A stretch of DNA of 64,000 nt from Hyperoodon ampullatus (Eukaryota > Chordata > Mammalia > Artiodactyla > Ziphiidae), in the NCBI GenBank assembly GCA_949752795.1, contig OX457070.1, forward strand, positions 41,004,185-41,068,184. The letters are read 5' to 3'. The notes beneath the pieces are model-generated. The model was not told the origin of the DNA, made no database searches, and saw only the letters and a list, made by a program, of their open reading frames with translations. Positions within the stretch are counted from its first letter, which is position 1; each line of letters begins with the position of its first letter. Below, one piece after another: positions 35,191 through 44,999 of this stretch. The translations under genes and the position numbers were made by a program.

Positions 35191-35360
35191 TACAGCAGGA
35201 ATGATGCCTTCAGTGGCCCTTAAGACCTATTAGACACTGCGCAGTGTGATTGCTCATCTGGCCTTTAAAAGTGATTACAGCAGGAATGATGCCTTCAGTG
35301 GCCCTTAAGACCTATTAGACACTGCGCAGTGTGATTGCTCATCTGGCCTTTAAAAGTGAT
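35191..35360. repeat. Perfect 85-bp tandem duplication
   Basis: Two copies of an 85-bp unit starting 'tacagcaggaatgatgcc' and ending 'tttaaaagtgat' lie at 35191-35275 and 35276-35360. I compared them base by base and found no difference. The unit contains 'actgcgcagt', a perfect 10-bp palindrome. Zero divergence means a recent event or an assembly artefact. Confidence 0.97.
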
Positions 35361-36010
35361 CCAAGACTCAGGTCCTTTATGCACTTGTATAAACTTGATT
35401 CCCCAATCTATTCTCGTTCCACTGACCTAGCTCCTTTTGCCTCATCTTGTTTTCTGTTTTCTCATCCCTGATACCTGACTCAGAGGCTGGGCTTGCCTTC
35501 ACAGGTCCAAGCCTCTTCTGTCTAGCCTCCTTCCCCTTAATGTCTGGAAGCCTCATCTAGAAATGCTACCTGCAGTTTCTCTCTGACTATAGCTTTCCCA
35601 TATCCTCTCTACTAAAACTGGCCCTCATAATTCATGGGGTTTGGTTTTCTAATGCTCAATATCATACTCTTTACAAGGAAAATTCCCAGGGTTTATCTGT
35701 TTATTTTATTAGACTTGTTGGCTATTGAACCACACAAAAGAAGCTCTGTTCTTACAGAGACAAAACTGGAGAGGGTAAATGATATTAATTAAAAATCCTA
35801 TTTTAATGCTTAAAAATTTGAGTATTTCCCATTTCTCAGAAAAGAAAACAGAGTCTCAAAGAAATGATTTAAGTGATTTTCCCTAATTTTACTGTGGTAA
35901 TAATGGATGAAGTTTGTGTTCAAAATGAGTTGTATATTATTGTAAATTCCCTGCTCTTTCTGCTATATTATTTGTGTAAAACATAAATATTTAAGAAACA
36001 AATTCTAACA
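35361..36010. other. Single-copy DNA
   Basis: Pyrimidine-rich at 35400-35620, with no family or gene recognised. Confidence 0.4.
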
Positions 36011-36022
36011 TGCAATAAATCT

Positions 36023-36241
36023 TTTTTTTTTTTTTTTTTTTTTTTTTTTGTGGTACGCGGGCCTCTCACTGTTGTGGCCTCTCCCGTTGCGGAGCACAGG
36101 CTCCGGACGCGCAGGCTCAGCAGCCATGGCTCACGGGCCCAGCCGCTCCGCGGCATATGGGATTCTCCCAGACCGGGGCACGAACCCGTATCCCCTGCAT
36201 CGGCAGGCGGACTCTCAACCACTGCGCCACCAGGGAGGCCC
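36023..36241 (-). mobile_element. CHR SINE with perfect target duplication
   Basis: A long pure T-run (about 27 bases) is the A-tail on the minus strand, followed by the full CHR body. The duplication tgcaataaatct is intact at 36011-36022 and 36242-36253. The long tail and intact duplication mark it as one of the younger copies here. Confidence 0.97.
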
Positions 36242-36254
36242 TGCAATAAATCTT

Positions 36255-37119
36255 AAAAAGAAAAAGAAAAGACTCCAAATATCTCAAAACCTTGTATCAG
36301 AGAACTAAAACTGGTACCAAAGCCTTAAAATTAAATCTTGCTCTTAATATGCCAGGAAGGAGCCTTTGGCATTACATCATTCCTCTTTCTAAATTTAACT
36401 AATTTAAAGGTGACATGAATAAAATATTCATTAAAACTACAGTAGTCATTTATCTATGACCTTTAACAAAGCTGCTATTAACTTTCAGTTGACTCACAGT
36501 TGTAGATAGAACCTTACCCAATAAAGTACCCATTCCTTTCTAAACCTTCCTGGTAGAGTTTTGATTTACATGCAAAACCTGTCTATAAATATTCCACCTT
36601 AGCCAGCTCTATGCTTCCTACTTCTTGTTCCTTAAATCACTGTAATGCTTCAAGCCAATATTGTTCCTTGCATTTCAGTAAATAACATCTCCATTAAACA
36701 TATCTGAAGCTCCCTATTTTAATTACTGGTTTCTTTAATCTAGTTTTCCTTATAGGGAATAGCAATGCCAAATGGTTTTTAAAGGATTCAAAAATGTTCC
36801 CAGATGAACTAATTATGCCCTTTTATTTCCATAACTGTTGTAATAGAACCTTCTGAGGAACCTTTCTGATGGATCTGTGTCCCTTGCCTCTCCCCTAAAA
36901 CTCATTCCAGTTCTCTTTCTTACATGCACAAAATACACATTTATACTTACTGTAGAGTTAAATAGTCATCATCTATCTGAACCTAATCTGTTTAAATGTC
37001 CAAGGTCTAATTGATTTGAAATTATATTTTAACACATAATGATTAAACCCACAGAAGAGCCAAGAAGGTAAAGATAAGATAGCAAAGTTAAAATTCCAAA
37101 TCCCTTTTGCTTAGATATC
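36255..37119. other. Single-copy DNA
   Basis: No family or gene recognised. Confidence 0.4.
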
Positions 37120-37740
37120 TCCCACCCTTCTCCCTCTCTACCCTGCTTTGCCTAGCATCTGGAGAGAGATTGATTTGTATGGACTCCAACAGTGGCTTCC
37201 CATGCCCTCTGACCTCTGGTTGGGTTTGGTCAACAGGGGCCTGGAGGGAGACAAGGGGATTCAGGCCAGCGTATTCTGGGTATTTATTTTCAAGTAGGGA
37301 AAACTCTCTCCCTACAGAGTTTTCCTGGCTTGGTTTCTATTATTTGGAAAGAATTATGATGTAATTCTGAAGGCTCGTTCCTGGAACATTAAAAGCAGAA
37401 TTCAATTTTAAGGCTTTAGAGCCAGTTTTAGTTTTCTGATACGAGGTTTTAGAGTATTTGAAGTCTTTCCCCCCCGTCAAACTAAGATGTTTCTCTCAAG
37501 GTGGCCTTCTCTGTATACCTGTCTTCTTCTGATTCTGGTAGTGGTTTCTTTGTCTCTTTATGTCTAAGGAGTTGCAGCAGCTTTATGGCTACTAATCTCA
37601 GGTTATTGCACTATCCCTCTGGTTCCCTGCACCCACAAAGAGTGCCTTTGTAAATAACCTGTCCTTGATTTATTATAATTTAAGTGCACAACTTATTTCC
37701 TATTGCGATCCCAACTGTTACAATTTTAAAGGCCAGAGGG
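37120..37740 (+). mobile_element. Possible ancient LTR remnant
   Basis: The layout resembles an old ERV-type LTR: 'gccctctgacctctggttgg', 'gcctggagggagacaagggg', then 'ggttccctgcacccacaaag', 'gcctttgtaaataacctgtc' and 'ttgcgatcccaactgttac'. No coding part is present. The family name is not certain, and 'LTR' is inferred from the order of these landmarks. Confidence 0.4.
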
Positions 37741-38439
37741 ATTTTTTTTTCTTAACTGTATATAATTGTACTCTCCTGAAAGTCAGGAGCCAAGATTTGG
37801 TCACTGTACATAGTTCTAAATTGGCTCCAGATTTAATAACATCAGGTAACTTCAAAGTTCTACTTTGGTCAATTCTATACTTCCAGATTCATATTTCTTA
37901 CATTGCTGTGATACTTGAAGTCAGCCTTATTCCTGAAGTACACTTATATATTTCAGAAGTAATACCTCTTGACTAAGCGCATTTGAAGTTCTCAATTTTA
38001 TTCAACATCTTTTAAAATTGGCCTTTACTTTTGGCATTCCTGAAAAATAAATGAATAAATCAGATGTTTTATTAACTTAATTTTATTTTTTAACAAATTT
38101 TACTTAAGTTTTAGTAAGTGGCAAACATACATTAGTTATGGTACAACGCAAGGAATTAGAATAAGAGCTCAGGTTGTATCCTTTCTGAGTTGTTGTCACA
38201 GTGTGATTTTTCTGGCAATCAAAGTATTACTTTTAAATTCCTTAAGGGCTCAGTTTTTAATGAAAGTGAATAATGATAACTTTGTGGACTTCTGCTTCAG
38301 GCACATTCATGCTTATGGCAGACAATGTGTCTGTTGAAAAGAGCTAGAGGATTGGGATGAAATATGACAGGCATCTACTTGGAGCTATTTAGGTTAAGAT
38401 GCTGGAGAAGAAGGAATCACACAGAGAAACATTGGAAGC
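37741..38439. other. Single-copy AT-rich DNA
   Basis: Nothing recognised. The 103-codon plus frame at 37665-37976 overlaps the end of the LTR-like stretch and has no domain. Confidence 0.4.
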
Positions 38440-39605
38440 TAGGAGGCAAACAATTAGCACAATGTATCAGCCAAAAACAGACTCATCCAAATATACTAAC
38501 TGATTTATGATAAAGGCTATGAAGTAGGGAAAAAGAATGACCTTTTCAGTAGGTGGCCCTAAGAAAATTAGATAATTATATCAGAAAAAATTTACCTTGG
38601 ACCTATACTTCACTTCATAAACAAGTGTGAATTCTAGTTGGATTACCAATCTAAATGTGAAAGATAAATCAGTATACTTCTGTGAGAAAACCTAGTTGAG
38701 CATCTTTATGACCTTGAGGTATACAAAGTTTTCTTAAACTGGACACAAAAATACTAGCTATAAAGAAAAAAATTAATTGTACTACATTAAAAATGAAGAC
38801 TTTCTGTTTATCAAATGGCATAACTAAAATAGTGAAAATGTATGTCACACAGGACAAAGGACTCATATTTAGAAAAAATGAAGAGCTTGAACAAATCAAT
38901 AAAAAAAGATCACAATAGAAGAATGGTCAAAAGACTTCAGTGGCACTTCACAAAGGAAGATATCTACATAGCCAATAAGTATAGGCACAACTGCTTGTTA
39001 ATCATCAGGGAAATTAAAATATAAATGACAAAAACACCATTACTTATACAGCAGAATAGCATTAAAATTAAAAGATTGATAATACCAAATATGGCTAGGA
39101 TGTAGAGCAACTGGAATTCTCTTACATGACTGGTGGTGTGTAAATGGTGAAAATATTCTTGAAATCTATGTGGCAGTATATACTAAAGTGGATCATGCAT
39201 ACACTTTGGACACATCAATTCCACTTCTGGATATATGTCCAAAGGAAATATGTATATTTGTTTCACAAAAGACATTTAATAGAGTGTTCACAGCAGTATT
39301 ACTTATAATAGTTAATTATAGGAAGTGACCCAAATGTCAATAAACAGTAGAGTGGATTAAATTCATTTTGTATATTCTTACAGTGGATTGTTATAAAGCA
39401 ATGAGAATGAAGGATATATTAGCACACAATAATGTGACATGAAGTGCTATAAGCTAGGAGAGTGGTAACTTTTGCAGGGGGTGTGACAGAGAGAGCATAA
39501 AGTGTGGCTTCCTGAGATGCTGGTAATATTCTTGAATTTAATGTTAGTTACAATGGGTGAATAATTAGTGATCTCTATGTATGATATACGTCAGCCAAAA
39601 GGTTT
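38440..39605 (+). mobile_element. Old L1 (L1M-type) ORF2 3' region
   Basis: Sense-orientation, strongly decayed ORF2 3' part and UTR: 'ggacaaaggactcatattta', 'gaagaatggtcaaaagactt', 'cttcacaaaggaagatatct' and 'tgacccaaatgtcaataaac'. A CHR SINE sits immediately downstream. No usable frame survives. Confidence 0.75.
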
Positions 39606-39620
39606 AAATAAAAAGAAAAG

Positions 39621-39819
39621 GAGAGGGCTTCCCTGGTGGCGCAGTGGTTGAGAGTCCACCTGCCGATGCAGAGGACACGGGGTCGTGCCCCGGTTCGGGA
39701 AGATCCCACATACCGCGGAGCGGCTGGGCCCGTGAGCCTGTGCGTCTGGAGCCTGTGCTCCGCAATGGGAGAGGCCACAACAGTGAGAGCCCTGCGTACC
39801 GCTAAATAAATAAATAAAT
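39621..39819 (+). mobile_element. CHR SINE with 14-bp internal deletion
   Basis: The duplication aaataaaaagaaaag flanks it at 39606-39620 and 39820-39834, and the tail is (aaat)n. Compared with the other copies it lacks 14 bp ('atggccgctgagcc') after 'cccgtgagcc' (about 39738). In intact copies this segment is flanked by the direct repeat 'tgagcc', so the loss fits a slippage deletion. Confidence 0.95.
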
Positions 39820-39834
39820 AAATAAAAAGAAAAG

Positions 39835-40267
39835 AAGATAGTATCTTTCTTCCAGAAAGATGTCAGCACCCTGACTGACTCCTCTATTTTAATAGAAAAA
39901 CAAAAGCAAAACAAAACAATTAGCAGCGTATTACCAGTCATCACAGGTAAGCTATAAGCTTGATGTATTTAGCTAAGACATATAAATAGCATCCAGTAGT
40001 TAAAAGACGACTACATTTGACAAGAGGGTCTTTTAATCAAACACCATTGATGCTTGAGAAATTCTTCAAGAGGAGGAATTTCTTTGGTTCTTTGGATGAC
40101 TCCCATCCCCAGAGGCTGAATTTGGGAATGTTTGGAACACGGTTACGTTTGATTTCATCCTCCTTTTCTCCATTTCTCTTTACCCAAAGGAGCAGTTCAG
40201 GAAGAATAATGTGAGAGTTTGGAGGTACCTTCAGAAACTGGGCTCCCTCCTTGTTTTCCCTTTACTT
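39835..40267. other. Single-copy DNA between two inverted CHR SINEs
   Basis: No family or gene recognised. Confidence 0.4.
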
Positions 40268-40275
40268 TGTCTCAG

Positions 40276-40478
40276 TTTTTTTTTTTGCGGTACGCGGGCC
40301 TCTCACTGTTATGGCCTCTCCCGTTGCGGAGCACAGGCTCCGGACGCGCAGGCTCAGCGGCCATGGCTCACGGGCCCAGCCGCTCCGCTGCATGTGGGAT
40401 CTTCCCGAACCGGGGCACGACCCCGTGTCCCCTGCATCGGCAGGCGGACTCTCAACCACTGTGCCACCAGCTAAGCCC
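40276..40478 (-). mobile_element. CHR SINE
   Basis: Full body on the minus strand with a short T-run. The head end carries 'accagctaagccc' where other copies have 'accagggaagccc'. A short duplication 'tgtctca' is seen at 40268-40274 and 40479-40485. Confidence 0.94.
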
Positions 40479-40486
40479 TGTCTCAA

Positions 40487-40903
40487 TTTTTTGAAAGAGT
40501 GTTTCCATTGGGAGTTTTGGGACAAAATAATAGCATTGATGTACTTTAAAATCTCATTAGGAGTAAATATACATTTAAAACAATTACTTTGTGACCCAAA
40601 GTTTATCAGCGGGCTAGTAACATCCACTAACAACCAGCAAATGGATTGTACCAGTACCTTGAGAAGAGAAGCGTGAGCATTTCTTAGCCATCCAAGGCCA
40701 TGAATTTCTTGGAGTCATGCCATTGCTACCATAAAGGTCTGTTTTCAGGTAGCTCTGACTCAGGTCATATAATTCTGCTCAAGATGCCTCATTTATGAAT
40801 AATTGGAAGATTCGGAAATTCTGGTTTATTCAGCTGGGTAATTTTCAGTAGTAACTGCGGAAAGCTTTCTGAAAGGTTTGTGCGCTTCCACCCTTGCCAC
40901 ACC
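40487..40903. other. Single-copy DNA
   Basis: No family or gene recognised. Confidence 0.4.
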
Positions 40904-40916
40904 AGAGCCTTTTCTT

Positions 40917-41124
40917 TCTTTTTTTTTTTTGCGGTACGCGGGCCTCTCACTGTTGTGGCCTCTCCCCGTTGCGGAGCACAGGCTCCGGACGCGCAGGCTC
41001 AGCGGCCATGGCTCACGGGCCCAGCCGCTCCGCGGCATGTGGGATCTTCCCGGACCGGGGCACGAACCCATGTCCCCTGCATCGGCAGGCGGATTCTCAA
41101 CCACTGCGCCACCAGGGAAGCCCC
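40917..41124 (-). mobile_element. CHR SINE with perfect target duplication
   Basis: A 13-bp duplication agagccttttctt lies at 40904-40916 and 41125-41137. The body is complete with one extra C ('ctccccgttgcgg'). Confidence 0.97.
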
Positions 41125-41403
41125 AGAGCCTTTTCTTAATGCAGTAGCCTGAGAGATTATTTACTGCCGTGTACACAACTCTCCTATAGTTCTCCATCAA
41201 ATTTGTAATCTCAATACATTATCATGACTATAAAACCATATGCTCTAGGCAGCACTATGTAGGCAAATGTTTAACAACCAGCTCTCTGGGGGAAGGGTGT
41301 CTTGGTGTGTAGCATTTGCTGATTTCTGATAAATGCTCCCACTGTAGGTGATTTTAAGCTGCCAATGGTTCAACAGTAGGCTCACCAAATTCCTGAATTT
41401 TTT

Positions 41404-41439
41404 ATAATAATTTGAGCTGGTTCTGGCTCAAATTATTAT
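41404..41439. repeat. Perfect 14-bp inverted repeat, 8-bp loop
   Basis: Arms 'ataataatttgagc' (41404-41417) and 'gctcaaattattat' (41426-41439) are exact reverse complements around 'tggttctg'. They could form a DNA hairpin. No transposon end or gene explains it. Confidence 0.95.
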
Positions 41440-41594
41440 TAAATTAAATTATTCCGGCTCAAACCACTAGATCCAGGCTACCTTTCTGCCCTACTTTCCT
41501 TCTACTTCACCCTTGCTCCTCCCACCCCAGGCTTCTTGCTTCTCTCCTATTACTCTCTAGTTCTTACCCTACTTTTTTCTCCTTACAATTTTTC

Positions 41595-41715
41595 ACTCTT
41601 TGGTTTTAGAATGTAAGTTTGTGGAGGCAGAGATTACATCCTCAGCACCTAAAGAAGAGTACCAGAGCCCTAAAAGATGCATAATCAATACTTACTGAAT
41701 AAAAGAATAAATGTT
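41595..41715 (+). mobile_element. L2 LINE 3' tail fragment
   Basis: 'tttagaatgtaagtttgtgg', 'aggcagagattacatcctca', 'gcacctaaagaagagtacca' and 'caatacttactgaataaaag' follow the L2 3' end. Pyrimidine-rich text from 41475 may belong to the same copy. Confidence 0.65.
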
Positions 41716-42850
41716 GTATTCAACAGTGTGCCTTTATCCACATTCAGAAAAGTATTTAGTGATACTGAAAGGCAAATGAATGATAATTACAAGAGCCGTA
41801 AAGTGGGTGTGCATAGCCACAGTGATCAAACTCAAGGTCCCAAACTGGGTGGATAGTAAGTGCTGAGAACTTGATGTCACTGAACTCAGTGTACCCACAG
41901 GTTCTCAGAAAATGGCCTTTCTGGAAACATTGGCTGCTGCTAGACTAACCACTAGGGTGTCATCACCAATTACCAGTGGAAAGAAGCCTTTGGGACAAAA
42001 ATTTCAGGCATTTTAAAGATTCTCAGAAGCAGAATTACAAACCGTAATAAGCTTGAGGAATAATATCCAGAGCTGTGAGCTGACAATGTGTTTTCATGTG
42101 TGCTCAGCAAGGAAGAGACACTGTCATAGGTCAGTCTTTGCAGTCACATGTATCACTGGGAGAGATATTCCCATACAGTATTAAGGAATAGTTTTTCCCA
42201 GTTTTTCTCAGCATAGCACTGATATTATAATCCTAAAGAATGAACAGCAATGAAATGTTTCCAACTCCTAGCTGAACTTAATTTGTTAAAGTCTAATCAG
42301 AGATACAGGAATGAGAAGAGATAATCAGTGATTAATCAGAATGAAGGAGAAGCAGATATTTTAACTTTGTCCTGAGGTAGATTATCCTCTTATCCAGCAA
42401 ATTCATAATGTTTTTATGCTGTCAGTTTGGTTGTAGTGTTTCAGAGGCCCTCAGACATTGATAAGGAAAAAAGGCGGACCACACAGCTATGAGTTTCCTG
42501 TGTGCTTATCTACGGTTAGAAGAATAATGTCCTTTAGCAATGTATTTGTTCTAACCTTATCAGTGTATTTGATCAAGACCTTAGGAAGTAAGGAAGGTCC
42601 TATGTGTTCCCTGTCAGAGGGCATACATTAGAGAAAGAGAGAAATTCCATCTTGGTGTGTTTAGAAGCATTTGTACACTGGCAAACTTATTTATGGAATA
42701 TGAGGTTATTAACTCTTTAGAAATAATGCTTTCTCTTTAAGGGATACACATATTACCCATTCTTAGCTTCAACTGCATAGGGAATGTTCAATGGCTAATA
42801 AAAATGAAAATTCTCTGTATCTCTCCAAATCTTAGGATGTAAGAGCCGTT
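41716..42850. other. Single-copy DNA
   Basis: No repeat family, RNA gene or coding frame recognised in this stretch. Confidence 0.45.
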
Positions 42851-42866
42851 AAAAACTAATTCCAGA

Positions 42867-43069
42867 GGGCTTCCCTGGTGGCGCAGTGGTTGAGAGTCCG
42901 CCTGCTGATGCAGGGGACACGGGTTCGTGCCCCGGTCCAGGAGGATCCCATATGCCGTGGAGCGGCTAGGCCCGTGAGCCATGGCTGCGGAGCCTGCGCG
43001 TCCAGAGCCTGTGCTCCACAACGGGAGAGGCCACAACAGTGAGAGGCCCGCGTACCGCAAAAAAAAAAA
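42867..43069 (+). mobile_element. CHR SINE with imperfect target duplication
   Basis: Full short-form body and an A-tail of about 15 bases. The flanks 'aaaaactaattccaga' (42851-42866) and 'aaaattagttccaga' (43071-43085) are a duplication with a couple of substitutions, so it is older than the copies with perfect ones. Confidence 0.95.
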
Positions 43070-43085
43070 AAAAATTAGTTCCAGA

Positions 43086-44639
43086 AACAGGCAAGAATGA
43101 TGCAAAGTGGATATGAATTAGGAAAAAGGAGTATATTCAGAACACCTCTCTCCTTCTTTGTGTGTGTTAGTTGATATGTGATCCAGCAGCACCTCTACAC
43201 ACATCTCCCAATAAGAGGTTTATCTTTTCTTCACCAGATCCTCAATGCTGAGCCTTGAAAATGAGGGATGTATGCTTGTGTGCAAAATGGGATGTTCTAA
43301 CTTCATCCTTAAATACAAAAAACTAAGATGGAGAAATTGATCTGGTCTGAGGAGATATATTCTCCTTAAGAGTTCTCTGCTCTTCAATCTTCCTGTTTTC
43401 TGTTAAGGTCTCTGGGAGGATGTAAGAAATGGGTAAGCTGCTACTATTTACCCCATCCTACCACTGAAAAACAAGAGGCAATATCTTCTGAAAAAAAGAG
43501 GCAATATCTTAGGTGCCCTCGGTCTACAGAAAACGAATATTTTCCCTCGTTCCTCCCTCTTCTGCTCTCTTCTTCTCTGTTCTCCTGTAATCTAAACTGT
43601 CTGGTATCCTGCCAGTAGTGTATGCAAAGTGAGTGTTTTTCCTCTTTGTCTCTTTGCTTTGGGCGTTAAAACAGGGGTTACCTTCCAAGTTGTGTACAAT
43701 TTGAAAATAGGATTCTGCACTCTCAGAAATGTATTGACTTTTATAATTTCTGTGTTATAATCTCATATGTAGATTCTTGTGGCAGACACCTGGAGGTTTA
43801 TTACCATGTGGGCTTGGCTATATCCAAACTAATTAAACCCTGGAAGGAGGTCCATATCCTGTCTGATTTTCACCTCATGTTGAACAAGCAGTTTGGGAGA
43901 GAATTACATAAACAGAAAGATGTTCCATGGGTCAGAAATAGTCCTATCTATTACTGTTCTGAGTACCCACAATTTTTCTTCCCTGGGGCCCATGTTTTCT
44001 TTAAGCCCCATTGCTGGTCTGGTTGGAACTACTAGGACCACACTGATCACTATTGCCTGTGGCTCCTCCAGTAGCCTGGTGGGACATTTCCTGGTTTTCT
44101 CTCACTCCCCAGAACAGAAAAACTTTCCCCAATAGTTTATTTTTCCAGCCTGCCTGAATTAGAATTACTTTCTTTACCTCTTTGATCCCCTTGATGGTGA
44201 TTTCTAGAGCAAATGGCACATAGAAGAATGTGTTCCCTTTTCGACCTGTCTGATCTGAGTCAGTATCAAACAGTCTGCTCAGCTGTTTGTTAGGTTCATC
44301 TCAGCTTAGTCCATGTAGTGGCCACATGGCTTTCGTGATATTGCACTACATCTCATTTACTAGTAAACCATGTTTTCCCCAGCTCAGTCTCCTTTTGTGA
44401 CCTCAACTGAGTCTCTCTTTTCTCTCAGGAGGATATGAAACTCTCATTCATATAAGACAAAAGTAATGGATATGCCTTAATCCTAATTAATGATCACTTC
44501 CTGGTGCGGATGATCAGTTTTATCTGTTTTCTGGATTTTCTTTGATAACTCCTAATTCCCAATTAAAAAGGGGAGGGTTGGAACTGTTTTAAAGTACCTT
44601 AAATGTATCCCTAGAGACAATATTTTTAATGTTAAAAGA
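43086..44639. other. Single-copy DNA
   Basis: No family recognised. A 15-bp direct repeat 'aagaggcaatatctt' occurs at 43473 and 43496. The 75-codon plus frame at 43808-44035 has no domain or signal peptide that I recognise; a second plus frame (43893-44135) overlaps it, and both look incidental. Confidence 0.45.
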
Positions 44640-44995
44640 GTAAAATGCTATTAAAATATACTAGTGCTGGTAATGATATAATGAAACAGATACACTTATA
44701 TTCTTCTGGTGACAGTGGAAATTAATACAAATTATCTCAAAGAGATTTGGCAAGGTATATCATCATGACTTATAAACATTTAATTTTTCAACCCAAGATT
44801 AGGCATTCCTCCATCCTAATGAGATAATTAGACTTGCTTGTCTAATTTATGTACAAATACTATTAACAGTTTTATTTGAAATCACAAAAAAACTGGAAGT
44901 AAATAGAAAGGATTAGATATAAAAGCTATAATACTTTATCATAGTAATAGTATAGAGCCAATAATAATTTGTTTGTGAAAATGTTAATGTCAGAG
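44640..44995 (+). mobile_element. Old L1/HAL1-type 3' remnant
   Basis: A strongly decayed stretch keeps the order 'tagtgctggtaatgatataa', 'tcaacccaagattaggcatt' and 'gaaatcacaaaaaaactgga', which parallels the L1/HAL1 region near the ORF2 end. Confidence 0.55.
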
Positions 44996-44999
44996 GAGA

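Noticed and set aside
40211..40676. Frames of 87-141 codons on both strands
   Set aside because: SINE-derived reading frames extended into flanking DNA, not a conserved protein.
43808..44035. 75-codon frame with a plausible protein look
   Set aside because: No domain recognised, a second overlapping plus frame exists, and no splice or promoter context.
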